This document shows positions 27,904 to 36,264 of a stretch of 64,000 nt of DNA, piece by piece. The stretch spans positions 1-64,000 of the forward strand of contig NZ_BIFH01000060.1 of the NCBI RefSeq assembly GCF_003967355.1, written 5' to 3'. The translations under genes and the position numbers were made by a program. This DNA comes from Embleya hyalina. Lineage in GTDB: Bacteria > Actinomycetota > Actinomycetes > Streptomycetales > Streptomycetaceae. Under the pieces are notes generated by a model. That model did no database searches. It was not told where the DNA came from and saw nothing but the letters and a program-made list of their open reading frames with translations. Within the stretch, counting starts at the first letter, position 1; each line of letters starts with the position of its first letter.

Positions 27904-28574
27904 CGATCCGAGTGTTGATCGCCGACGACCAGGCGATGATTCGCGAGGCATTCTCGGTGCTTCTCGGCGCCCATCCCGACATCGAGGTCGTCGCGACCGC
28001 CCGGGACGGCCTGGAGGCGGTGGCCGAGGCCGAGGAGCTTCGGCCCGACGTGATCGTCATGGACATCCGGATGCCCGGACTCAACGGCATCGAAGCCACC
28101 CGCCGCATCACTCGGGAGACCGACCTGGCGACCAGGATCCTGGTCCTGACCACCTTCGATCTCGACGAGTACGTGTACGAGGCGCTGCGGGCCGGTGCGA
28201 GCGGGTTCCTCCTCAAGGACGCCTCGGGCGTACAACTGGCCGACGCCGTGCGCGTCGTGGCCGCCGGGGACGCTCTGCTGTCGCCCGGGCTCACCAGGCG
28301 ACTCGTCACGGAATTCTCCCGACTGAGCGGCTCCGCGAAACCGCCGGCCCAGGTGCGGATCGACGTGCTCACCAACCGCGAGAGCGAGGTCCTGGCGCTG
28401 GTCGCCCAGGGATTGTCCAACGTGGAGATCGCCGCCGAACTCGTTGTCGCCGAGCAGACCGTCAAGACCCACGTGGGCAACATCCTGCACAAGCTCCAGC
28501 TGCGGGACCGCACCCAGGCGGCCGTCTTCGCCTTCGAGACGGGCCTGGTCGTTCCCGGCCACACCAACCTGTGA
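27900..28574 (+). CDS. NarL/LuxR-family response regulator
   Basis: The 224-residue partner of the upstream kinase has a receiver domain (residues 1-120): acidic pocket ADD near residue 9, phosphoacceptor in VIVMDIRMPGLNG near residue 54, conserved Thr in LVLTTFDLDEYV and Lys in GFLLKDAS. A LuxR-type helix-turn-helix follows (LTNRESEVLALVAQGLSNVE, IAAELVVAEQTVKTHVGNIL). It should bind DNA as a phosphorylated dimer. Targets are unknown; the exported hydrolase gene 230 bases downstream on the same strand is one candidate. Confidence 0.94.
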   Translation: MTIRVLIADDQAMIREAFSVLLGAHPDIEVVATARDGLEAVAEAEELRPDVIVMDIRMPGLNGIEATRRITRETDLATRILVLTTFDLDEYVYEALRAGASGFLLKDASGVQLADAVRVVAAGDALLSPGLTRRLVTEFSRLSGSAKPPAQVRIDVLTNRESEVLALVAQGLSNVEIAAELVVAEQTVKTHVGNILHKLQLRDRTQAAVFAFETGLVVPGHTNL

Positions 28575-28804
28575 TCCCCGCGCAGTGCGGCGGCGAGGGC
28601 CCCGACGTCTTCCACGGACCTCATACCTGAGAACCAGAGCAGGGAATGGCTCCGTGGCGGGAGGCCGGAGCGGGTGCCCGGTTTCTACCTTTCTTGCGTG
28701 AGTCGATCCTCGCCGCCCGACAGGTGGCTTCGAGGGCTTCGCGGCTCGCGACAAGTCCGCGGACGGCGGAAGCCGCCGCACGCACCATCGCCGGGAGTAC
28801 AGCC

Positions 28805-30004
28805 ATGACCATGCCCAGAAGCTCCGCCGCGTCGACCGGCCGGCCGATCCGGATCCTGCGGGGCGCCTCCGCCGTCCTGGCCTCGTTCCTCGCGTTCCTG
28901 ACCCTTGCCATCGTTCTCGGCGCCTACTTTCCCGGCATCCCCAAGGCGGGAGTGATCGGGCCGGTCCTGGGTGGGCAGTATCCGTTCCACGTGGCCCTGA
29001 TCGCCCTCGTCGCGGCCGTCCTCGCCGGGCTCGCCTGGCGGGCCGGCCTGGTGCGCTGGGGACGCGTGGTCACGATCGTGGCGACGCTGTGCTCCGTCGG
29101 TGCGCTGGCCATCGGCGGAACCCAGCTCCGGACCGCCTGGAACGCGGGCGTCGACGTCTCCCTGAACCAGGTGTTCACCGAACTCGGCTACCCGGCGGCG
29201 AAGCCGAACGCCACCGAGACGTACGCCAGTCCCGAGGGCAGGCCGCTGCGAGTGGACGCGTACCTGCCCGGGAACTCCCCGGGCAAGAAGGTCCCGGCCG
29301 TCGTGCTCGCCCACTCCGGCGGCTTCCACACCTTCGACAAGAGCGACCTGCGCGGCACCGGCCGCTGGCTCGCCGACCACGGCGTCGCCGTCTTCGCCGT
29401 CGACTACCGCCTGGCCGAACGCGATCACCCCACCTGGAACCAGGCCCCCCAGGACCTCGTCTCCGCCCTGGGCTGGGTGCGCAAGAACGCCGACGTGTAC
29501 GGCCTCGACAGCTCGCGAATCTCGCTCGGCGGCATGTCGGCCGGCGGCACCCTGGCGATGAACGCCGCCTACCGCCTCCACAACGGCACCATCGAAGCCT
29601 CCGAGGGCACCACCCCCGAACCCCCGGCCTCCGTGATCGGTTTCTACCCCGGCACCGACGTCACCGACATGTGGAAGAACGACGTGGCCGGAACCCGCGA
29701 AGCGGCGGAACTGTTCACCGGGGGCACGCCCCAGCAATACCCCGACCGCTACCGCGAGGTCTCCCCGACCTCAGACATCCGCGCCGGACTGCCCCGCACC
29801 CTGCTCGTGGTCGGCGACCGCGACCGCAGCGCCCGCCCCGGAACCGTCACCGACTTCGGCGACGCGCTCCGCAAGAACGGCGTCCCGGCAGAGGTGCGGA
29901 AACTGCCCTTCGCCGAACACGCCTTCGACGACGCGTACGGCAGCCTCACATCCCAGACCAGCCGACGGATCCTGCTCGACTTCCTCACCCGGGACGCCCA
30001 CTGA
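28805..30004 (+). CDS. membrane-anchored alpha/beta hydrolase (esterase/lipase type)
   Basis: The 399-residue protein starts at ATG 28805 behind GGGAG. Residues 1-100 contain three membrane helices (VLASFLAFLTLAIVLGAYFP, FHVALIALVAAVLAGLAWRA, VVTIVATLCSVGALAIGG). An alpha/beta hydrolase domain follows, like carboxylesterases of the BD-FAE/hydrolase_3 group: oxyanion motif LAHSGGFHTF, nucleophile elbow GGMSAGGTLAMN, acid in VVGDRDRS, and His in PFAEHAFDD. The catalytic domain is probably on the outer face of the membrane. The substrate, perhaps an acyl or acetyl ester, cannot be told from sequence. Confidence 0.85.
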   Translation: MTMPRSSAASTGRPIRILRGASAVLASFLAFLTLAIVLGAYFPGIPKAGVIGPVLGGQYPFHVALIALVAAVLAGLAWRAGLVRWGRVVTIVATLCSVGALAIGGTQLRTAWNAGVDVSLNQVFTELGYPAAKPNATETYASPEGRPLRVDAYLPGNSPGKKVPAVVLAHSGGFHTFDKSDLRGTGRWLADHGVAVFAVDYRLAERDHPTWNQAPQDLVSALGWVRKNADVYGLDSSRISLGGMSAGGTLAMNAAYRLHNGTIEASEGTTPEPPASVIGFYPGTDVTDMWKNDVAGTREAAELFTGGTPQQYPDRYREVSPTSDIRAGLPRTLLVVGDRDRSARPGTVTDFGDALRKNGVPAEVRKLPFAEHAFDDAYGSLTSQTSRRILLDFLTRDAH

Positions 30005-30256
30005 TCCCGGGGTTCCCATGCGGGCTCCCCCGGCACGAGCACCGACGAATGCGGGCCTTCGGCCGCAGTCGTCGCCGCCTACCCGACCCGGAAGTCGTAA
30101 GGAAAACCAGACAGAAATCCGAGCGACGCCACAGGAACCACCACACTCGCGGCGCCGGTTCGGCGCAAATCAGTGCGGGCTTGGGCGTTGCCTGTTGCAC
30201 CGCACTGTGGTTGATCCTCTCGCGCAGTGGGCCATCGACATCTAGGTTGCTGAGGC

Positions 30257-30745
30257 GTGGAGTTGCTGACGCTGGTGGGGACCTTGACCGGTGCCGTCCT
30301 GGGCGTCGCATCGACCATGGCGGCCGAGGCGTTTCGGGCGCGGCGGGACCGGCGCGCCCGGCTCGATACGGTGCGGCGCGACGGCTATGCCCGGTACCTC
30401 CGGGCGTTGGCCCGGACGGACGCCGCCTTGCAGGAGGCCGCCGCCCGGCGCCCGGGACCTCTGGGCAAGGACGAGGCGCTGGACGCCTTCCGGTCGGAGG
30501 ACCTGCTGGGACGCCGGTACGAGGTGGGCCTGATCGCCTCGCCGGAGGTCGGTCGGGCGGCGGACGAGGCGTACCGGCGGCTCCGGGACATTCGGGAGGC
30601 GATGATCGCCACACACCTGGAGACAAGCACGGTCGCGACGCGGGACGACAACCGGACAACGACCTGGCGTGCCGTCCATCGCCCGTACGTCACCGCTCTG
30701 GAGGAGCTCAGGGAAGCAATGCGACGCGACATCCAAGGCGATTGA
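30257..30745 (+). CDS. hypothetical protein with N-terminal membrane segment
   Basis: The GTG at 30257 gives a 162-residue protein: a hydrophobic start (MELLTLVGTLTGAVLGVAST) followed by a highly charged, helical region rich in Arg, Ala and Glu (RRDRRARLDTVRRDGYARYL, EVGRAADEAYRRLRDIREAM). The form, one short membrane anchor plus a cytoplasmic helical coil, is common among unannotated streptomycete proteins. No catalytic motif was seen. Coding quality is high over the whole length. Confidence 0.7.
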   Translation: MELLTLVGTLTGAVLGVASTMAAEAFRARRDRRARLDTVRRDGYARYLRALARTDAALQEAAARRPGPLGKDEALDAFRSEDLLGRRYEVGLIASPEVGRAADEAYRRLRDIREAMIATHLETSTVATRDDNRTTTWRAVHRPYVTALEELREAMRRDIQGD

Positions 30746-30807
30746 CCCGTATAGTCCCGAATCCGGTGCCGGTCGAGGCTCGACGTCGGTGTGCTGCGGT
30801 GTCGGCT

Positions 30808-31971
30808 TCACCCGATCGTGATCGGCGCGGGCGTGGGAAGGGGCCATCGGGGGCCGGTGTCGGAGTCGCCCGCCCAGACGAACTGCTCGTCGTCGGCCGT
30901 GACGGTCATGCCGTGCTCGTACAGGCCGATCGCGCCCGCCGCGGTCCACGCGTGCCACGCGGCCTCGAGTTCGTCGACGAGCCGACGCGGACCGCCCTGG
31001 GCGGCGATCGCGGGCCCGGTCGGCGGCGTGGAGATCGTCGCCCAGGACTCGGCGCCGTCGTGGAGGCGGGCGTGGACGCCGCCCGTGTCGACGGTGGTGT
31101 CGAACAGAATGTCGGGTAGCCGCAGGCGCAGCGCCCACATCAGGTGGGCGTTGTCGTGCAGGGGGCGCGGGTCGCGGGTGAGGGGGCGTTGGTGGTCGGG
31201 GTCGCGGTCGGCGCGGACCTGGCGGTGCGTGGGGGCGGTGGGGGTTCCGCGGGCGTTCATGAACTGGGCGAGGCCATGGAGCCACCCGCTCGCGGAGCGT
31301 CCGTCCTTGGCGGTGGTGAGGGCGAAGTAGCCCAGGCGGGTCCAGGGGAGGACGATGTCGCCGCCAGGGGTGGTCTGTTCGATCCAGGCGCGGGGGACGC
31401 GGTCGACCGCGTAGGTGGCGATCAGCCGGTCGTAGGGGGCGTTCGGGACCCAGCCGAGGGCGCCGTCGCCGATCCGAACGTCCACGCGTGCTCCGGCGCG
31501 GGTCAGGGTCGCGGCCGCGCCGATGGCGAGGGCGGGGTCGGCCTCGACGCTGGTGACGTGGCCGGTGGGGCCGGTGCGGTGGGCGATCAGGGCGGCGTTC
31601 CAGCCGGTGCCGGTGCCCAACTCCAGGACGCGGTGGCCGGGTTCGAGGTCGAGGGAGTCGAGCATGTCGACGACGATCGACGTACACGACAGGGACGACG
31701 ACGGGACGCCGTCGGTGATCTGGGTGATCGTCGCCTCGTCCGGGTCGGCGTGGACGAGCCGGGCCCAGTCTTGCGGGTCCTCGGCGCGGTCGACCCGGCG
31801 CCAGGCATGACCGTCCCAGGTCCACACCGTGTCGGGCGCGAACACGTCCCGAGGCAGGGCGTCGACGGCGTCACGCAGCCACGGGGATTCCTTCGGCCAC
31901 GCGTTGCCTGCGTCCATCGCCGCGAGCGCGCGGCGGCGATGGACGGCGAGGTCGTCGGGAACGGCGCTCAC
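30808..31971 (-). CDS. protein methyltransferase of PCMT type (ATP-grasp peptide maturase-system-like)
   Basis: This 387-residue SAM-dependent methyltransferase has the PCMT-like layout: DALPRDVFAPDTVW, SCTSIVVDMLDSL, SAM-binding motif I VLELGTGTGWNAALIAHRTG, acidic motif VTSVEADPALA, then GDGALGWVPNAPYDRLIATY and a GGDIVLPW strand. It resembles methyltransferases associated with ATP-grasp-modified peptides, from memory, and an extra C-terminal domain of about 150 residues fits. Its GTG start overlaps the TGA of a 41-codon peptide gene (GTGA), implying coupled translation. No ATP-grasp gene is adjacent, so the pathway assignment is inference. Confidence 0.82.
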   Translation of the reverse strand: MSAVPDDLAVHRRRALAAMDAGNAWPKESPWLRDAVDALPRDVFAPDTVWTWDGHAWRRVDRAEDPQDWARLVHADPDEATITQITDGVPSSSLSCTSIVVDMLDSLDLEPGHRVLELGTGTGWNAALIAHRTGPTGHVTSVEADPALAIGAAATLTRAGARVDVRIGDGALGWVPNAPYDRLIATYAVDRVPRAWIEQTTPGGDIVLPWTRLGYFALTTAKDGRSASGWLHGLAQFMNARGTPTAPTHRQVRADRDPDHQRPLTRDPRPLHDNAHLMWALRLRLPDILFDTTVDTGGVHARLHDGAESWATISTPPTGPAIAAQGGPRRLVDELEAAWHAWTAAGAIGLYEHGMTVTADDEQFVWAGDSDTGPRWPLPTPAPITIG

Positions 31972-32093
31972 TCCTGCCGGTCCTTCTTGTGCTTGCCCTT
32001 CGGGTCCTCGGGCTTGGGAACACGACCGTCGCCGTTTCCGGGAGGCGGCTCACCCTTGTCCAACGGCTGCTCCGGCTTGCTGTGATCACCCAC
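31968..32093 (-). CDS. 41-residue charged peptide coupled to the methyltransferase
   Basis: From GTG 32093 (or 32096) the minus strand encodes MGDHSKPEQPLDKGEPPPGN followed by GDGRVPKPEDPKGKHKKDRQ and E, then TGA overlapping the methyltransferase start. The peptide is rich in Lys, Asp, Glu, Pro and Gly and lacks hydrophobic residues. Overlapping stop and start strongly suggest it is translated. It could be a modified-peptide precursor or a translational coupler. The Asp-rich composition would suit a carboxyl methyltransferase substrate, but this is inference. Confidence 0.5.
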   Translation of the reverse strand: MGDHSKPEQPLDKGEPPPGNGDGRVPKPEDPKGKHKKDRQE

Positions 32094-32229
32094 CACACGC
32101 CCCCAAGCTCGTCACGGTCCGAAGTCTCATGATGACGCGGAACACACCCCGAGAGGAACAGAACCGAGAAACACCCGAGATCGCCGCCGCGGCATCGACC
32201 GTGGCCGGGTGCCCGCACGGCAGATCGAG

Positions 32230-32580
32230 TCGAAGGGCTGACGCGGCCGGATCGAGCGTGGCCCGGGAAGCGATGCAGGTCCGCGTCCGAGAGGGCGGGA
32301 TCCGGCTGGTCCCGCGACTCCTGCTCCCGCGCCCGGTCCACGAGGCCGACCCTATGCGCGGTGTGCACCTGCTCGATGCCGATGTCGGTGAGGGTCGCGA
32401 TCAGCTCCGCGCGAGTGTCGCCGAGGCTGCGATAGCGGTTCGCGGGGGGGCGAAGGAGGAGGCGGTCTCGGCGGAGAGTCGAGCCGGCCGTGGCAAGTCC
32501 GTCGATCAGCCACCGCACGAACGGCCGGTCCCGGGTGCGCCGGTCGGGGTCGTAGGGTGTTGCCTCACTGCGGGCGTGGG
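32230..32580 (-). pseudogene. coding-like fragment, unknown
   Basis: The minus strand in this interval has GC-rich third positions and reads RDRPFVRWLIDGLATAGSTL, ANRYRSLGDTRAELIATLTD, IGIEQVHTAHRVGLVDRARE and PDPALSDADLHRFPGH. No clear start is present, and the frame degrades into Arg/Ser-rich sequence before reaching the small peptide gene. It is probably the 5' part of a gene once upstream of the peptide and methyltransferase. Family not recognised. Confidence 0.38.
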
Positions 32581-32751
32581 TGTGTAGGGCGCCGGACCAT
32601 CGCGCACCGCCGCCCACAGGGAAGTCGGCCGTGGGAGGCGGGCCGATCCGCCGCCCCCCACCGTCGGCTCCCGGTGGGGATCGGCGGATGGCCCGACGCG
32701 AAGCAGAGCCACGCCCGCGTGTGCTCCGTTCCTTCCGTTGCCCGGGTTGCT

Positions 32752-33360
32752 TCATCCGTTCGTCGCCGGTTCGGGGACCGCGGCGGTGGGTGCCGGGCCG
32801 CTCAACATCTCGGCGGTCACGGAAACGCCGGTCACCTCCTCGGCGAGGGCGAGAAGCATCGCGGCCGCGTGGGCGACGTACTCGGGCTCGTCGTCCGGAT
32901 CCTCGAACTCGGGGCGGGAGTCGAGGCCGATCCGGCGCATGGCGGCCGCCAAGCCGTCGGGTCGGCTCCCGAAGCGCGTGCCGGCGTCCAGCGCGTCGAA
33001 GTCGGTGCGAACGTCCCCGTCGACGATATGGGTGAAGCGGTGGTGCGCGAGAACATCGGTGTATACGGTGACCAGTTCGGTCCCCGCCGACAGCGCGGTC
33101 ACCGCGTTCTCCCCCGGGCCGTCGTGACAGTCGTCCTCGATCGCCAGGGTCCAGCCGCCGAGATCGTGCACGCAGACCAACAACCACGATTGCGGGTGCG
33201 ACGAACGCTCCTCGAGCGTCATCGACCTCACGGTGCCCGGATCGGCGCCGAAGCGACGCAGGACCTCGTCCGGCTCCAGACTCCGCACCAAGGTGAAGCG
33301 GTAATAGACGGGTAATCCGGGTTCGTTGATCCACGCGTACGACTGGTGACCGACACTCAT
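32752..33360 (-). CDS. DUF6461-family protein
   Basis: The 202-residue protein starts at ATG 33360, nine bases after GGGAGG; the longer upstream frame was rejected because it precedes this site. Family features: YAWINEPGLPVYYRFTLVRS with a following LEPDEVLRRFGAD, GGWTLAIEDDCHDG, AGTELVTVYTDVLAHHRF, and FDALDAGTRFGSRPDGLAAA. It ends in a Pro/Ala tail. The length matches the 4615-5223 member, and it is more divergent from the duplicated pair. Cytoplasmic; no operon partner; function unknown. Confidence 0.8.
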   Translation of the reverse strand: MSVGHQSYAWINEPGLPVYYRFTLVRSLEPDEVLRRFGADPGTVRSMTLEERSSHPQSWLLVCVHDLGGWTLAIEDDCHDGPGENAVTALSAGTELVTVYTDVLAHHRFTHIVDGDVRTDFDALDAGTRFGSRPDGLAAAMRRIGLDSRPEFEDPDDEPEYVAHAAAMLLALAEEVTGVSVTAEMLSGPAPTAAVPEPATNG

Positions 33361-33990
33361 GCGCTCATCCTCCCGGCGGTTCCTCGGCCCGGGCACGGGT
33401 GAGCCGGACGGCGAGTGCGCCGAGCCTGCCGGGTCGAGCCGACATCACGCGGCGGGTCAGGAACGGGCCGGCGGACGATCCTTGGGGCCCGCCGGTAGTC
33501 GAACCCGCGTCCCCGTGAACCGCAGTGGCCGACCGCGGACGATACTCCGGACCCGGGATCCGTGCGTTCGCGTGTCGAGGTGCCGTGCGGCGTAGCCGGG
33601 GCGAGTCTCGACTCGGGAATGGTGCCGAACGCGGTCCGAGTCCGCGTCCGGGGCGGTGGGATGCGGGGATGAGGATCGGTATCCGGCACGCATCAGCGGC
33701 ACGAAGTGATCCCCGGAATGCCGCACGTCGTCGGTGGCGGGGACTGCCGGGCGCCACGCGACTGTCGGGCGGCGCGTTGCAGTACGGCCACGGCTGGTCG
33801 GCGGGCCACTGGAGCGGCCCGCCGATCGAACTGTCGTGTACGGACGGGGACACGGGACACGGGTGCGGCCGGGTTGCCGTGTGCGCGAGTGGGGTCGACT
33901 GAGGGATGAGTGCGGGGACGTCGCGAGGCGGCAGTGGGGTGGTGAGACTCTCCTCGGCTCCCGTGTGCCCGAACCGGCGGGGATCTCGGG
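33361..33990. other. gene-free stretch
   Basis: No frame has coding quality. It separates the DUF6461 gene from the stop of the secreted nuclease-like gene. No repeat or strong hairpin was noted. Confidence 0.4.
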
Positions 33991-35946
33991 TCAGTTGCCG
34001 AGGTTGAGCGTCCCGGTGTTCCCCAGGGTATTGGTGACGTAGACGTTGGCGAACGCCTTCTCGGTCACTCCGCTCGCTCGTTCGACGTGGGCGCTCATCG
34101 TGACGCCCACCGGGACGGTGCTCTCGTCGTTCTTGTAGACGGGTGTCACCTGGTAGAAGACCGCTTCGTCCGTTCCGATACCGGGCGGCTTGCCCTTGAT
34201 CAGTTTTTGCGCGATCGCCTCGTAGGTGCGCATGCTGGGCGTTCCCGTGTTCAGGCCGGACTGCCAGCAGGGGACGAGGTTGTACCGAGTGGGCGCGTCG
34301 TTGCCTCGTCCACCGAGGATGCTTGCGATGAGGTGGCATCGGGACAACCCGGCGGTTTGCCCGTTCTTCGTCTTGAAGTCCTGCGCGTCCTCCCAGCCGG
34401 TGATGGGATCGCTGGTTCCTTTTCCCTCGGGGGTCTTCAGGCCCAGGCACGCCGTAGCCCGGGTCGGCCGCAGTCCGGGCCCGCTCGCCTTGTCGATCCG
34501 GTTGATCAACGGAACCGCCTCGGTCGTGTTCCTGAACCAACCGCCCTCGTTGCGAAACGAGTCGTCCGGTGCGGGTTTGTTCAGGCAACGGATCTGCGGG
34601 CCGGTGTCCGGTACCGAGACCGCCAGTTCGAACCTGTCGGCGTCGATCACCCGTTGGTCGACAAAGCCGTCGGCGAGCTGCGTGTCGGCGAACTGCTTCT
34701 CGGCGGGCTTGACATGGGCTTGCACACAGGGTGCGGCGGGGTTCAGGACATGGCCGTCGTTCAGGACGTACGTGTCCCATTCGCCGTCGCCGAGGTTGGG
34801 GATCACCTCGGCGCACTGCGCGCCTGCGGCACCGCCCTCTTTCGCCTCGCCGAAGGGGAAGTCACCGCAGGTGTCGGCAGTGACGAGCTCCGGCTGAGCC
34901 TTGAAGCCGCCGCACGTGCCGGCGGTGCGGGCGGCCACGCCGTTCGTCGACCGGGTCAGCGGGCTTCCCTTTTTCCCCCAGGCGCCGTCGAGGTTCTTCT
35001 GCGCCCAGTCGTAGGCCGAGACTGCGCCGCCGGGGTCCGCGTTCGTCGTTTTCATCGGCACGACGGGCATGACCGAGGGAACGGCACAGCCCGCGCGCGA
35101 GGTACCTCCGAGCGCGTCGTCACAGCGGATCCTGCGTGGGTTGTCCCACGAGGCATTCGGGTCGACGGCTGTGGCGCCCGGGGAGGTGACGTACATCTTG
35201 TACGAGGTGGTGAACTCCGCGACGGCGCCCGCGGCGGGGGCCGAGGAGTAGGCGACGGTGCCGCCGAGGGACTGGCCGAGCGCCAGGTCGCCGCCGTACC
35301 AGGGTGCGGTCTTCGTCGCCGTGCAGCCGGTTCCGCAGGAGGCGCGAAACTTGGCGTTGAGTGTGGTGACGTCGCCGCTCGCGCCGATCATCTTCACCGT
35401 GATCTGCTCGTTCCACGTGGTGCCCTTCGCGGGCAGTGACGCACGGGTGGCGATCTCCAGAGTGCCGCGCCCGATCTCCGCGCCGTTGTTGTTGCGCAGG
35501 ACGTAGAGGACGTCCACCCCGGTCACGCAGTACTCGAAGCGCTCGTACGAATAGACGCCGGGGCCGGCGTTGTCACAGCTGCCGGCTGCGAGGCCCCGCA
35601 CCTGCGCCGCGGTGCGTGCGGCCGGGGCGGGGCCGACACTCACACACGCCTCGACGGCGCCCGCCCTGCGCTCCTTCGAGCCCGCCTTCGTGGACTCGCA
35701 GTGCTCTCCGGCCCCCAGGGGGAAGGAGCTGGTTTCGGTGGCCGGGGTCCGAGCATCGGGCCGGTTCGATGCGGCCACCACTTCGCGGGCCCGCCGTGGC
35801 TTCTCGTCGGTGGCCTGCCGTATCGGGGTCATGCCTGTGGTCGCGAGTCCCACCGTCACCGCGATCAGCACGGCGAGTACGGTGGAGCGGGCACGTCGTC
35901 TGGCCGCACGTATTCGGGCAGTGCTCCCGGGACGTGACTCATGCAT
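33991..35946 (-). CDS. secreted protein with NucA/NucB-like and NS-type nuclease-like domains
   Basis: This 651-residue exported protein has an N-terminal anchor or signal (VLAVLIAVTVGLATTGM after an Arg-rich start). Residues about 95-290 are a beta-rich domain with many Cys. Around 360 the sequence DTCGDFPFGEAKEGGAAGAQ resembles the NucA/NucB DNase signature. Near 560 GLSRCHLIASILGGRGND followed by RYNLVPCWQ resembles the His/Asn motif of DNA/RNA non-specific endonucleases; the preceding Arg and Gly are replaced by SRC. It may be an extracellular nuclease or effector. No immunity gene is obvious on its 5' or 3' side. Activity needs testing because both motifs deviate from the canonical form. 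Confidence 0.78.
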   Translation of the reverse strand: MHESRPGSTARIRAARRRARSTVLAVLIAVTVGLATTGMTPIRQATDEKPRRAREVVAASNRPDARTPATETSSFPLGAGEHCESTKAGSKERRAGAVEACVSVGPAPAARTAAQVRGLAAGSCDNAGPGVYSYERFEYCVTGVDVLYVLRNNNGAEIGRGTLEIATRASLPAKGTTWNEQITVKMIGASGDVTTLNAKFRASCGTGCTATKTAPWYGGDLALGQSLGGTVAYSSAPAAGAVAEFTTSYKMYVTSPGATAVDPNASWDNPRRIRCDDALGGTSRAGCAVPSVMPVVPMKTTNADPGGAVSAYDWAQKNLDGAWGKKGSPLTRSTNGVAARTAGTCGGFKAQPELVTADTCGDFPFGEAKEGGAAGAQCAEVIPNLGDGEWDTYVLNDGHVLNPAAPCVQAHVKPAEKQFADTQLADGFVDQRVIDADRFELAVSVPDTGPQIRCLNKPAPDDSFRNEGGWFRNTTEAVPLINRIDKASGPGLRPTRATACLGLKTPEGKGTSDPITGWEDAQDFKTKNGQTAGLSRCHLIASILGGRGNDAPTRYNLVPCWQSGLNTGTPSMRTYEAIAQKLIKGKPPGIGTDEAVFYQVTPVYKNDESTVPVGVTMSAHVERASGVTEKAFANVYVTNTLGNTGTLNLGN

Positions 35947-36264
35947 GTTTCGTCGGGTCTCCTTCTTCGTCTGATGAGGGGGCGCACCGGACGCTGGGCG
36001 CCCCGGGGCAGCGGACGCCGGCGCCGCTCCCGGTGTCGGCGGGGCCGGTTCCGCTTCGGCTCCGACGTCGTCCTCACCGATCGCACCGGCATCGGCCGGC
36101 CCGACCCGGCCGGTGAAGCCCCCTACGTCCGTACCGCCATCGGCGCTCGACCCGGCACCGTCCTCGTCCCGTGGGCCGCGACCGCGCCGACTCCCGGGCG
36201 GGGGCGCCCCCGGACGGCGACGGCCGCCCGCTCGGGGCCGGTGGAGGCTTCCGGGCAGGGGGAG
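35947..36264. other. intergenic stretch between two secreted-protein genes
   Basis: This is upstream of the nuclease-like gene and downstream of the trypsin-fold gene, both on the minus strand. It should carry the promoter of the former. No confident promoter boxes, repeats or additional genes were seen. Confidence 0.4.

Noticed and set aside
26059-27951. Minus-strand frame of 630 codons
   Set aside because: It is antisense to the histidine kinase; the plus-strand product has all kinase motifs.
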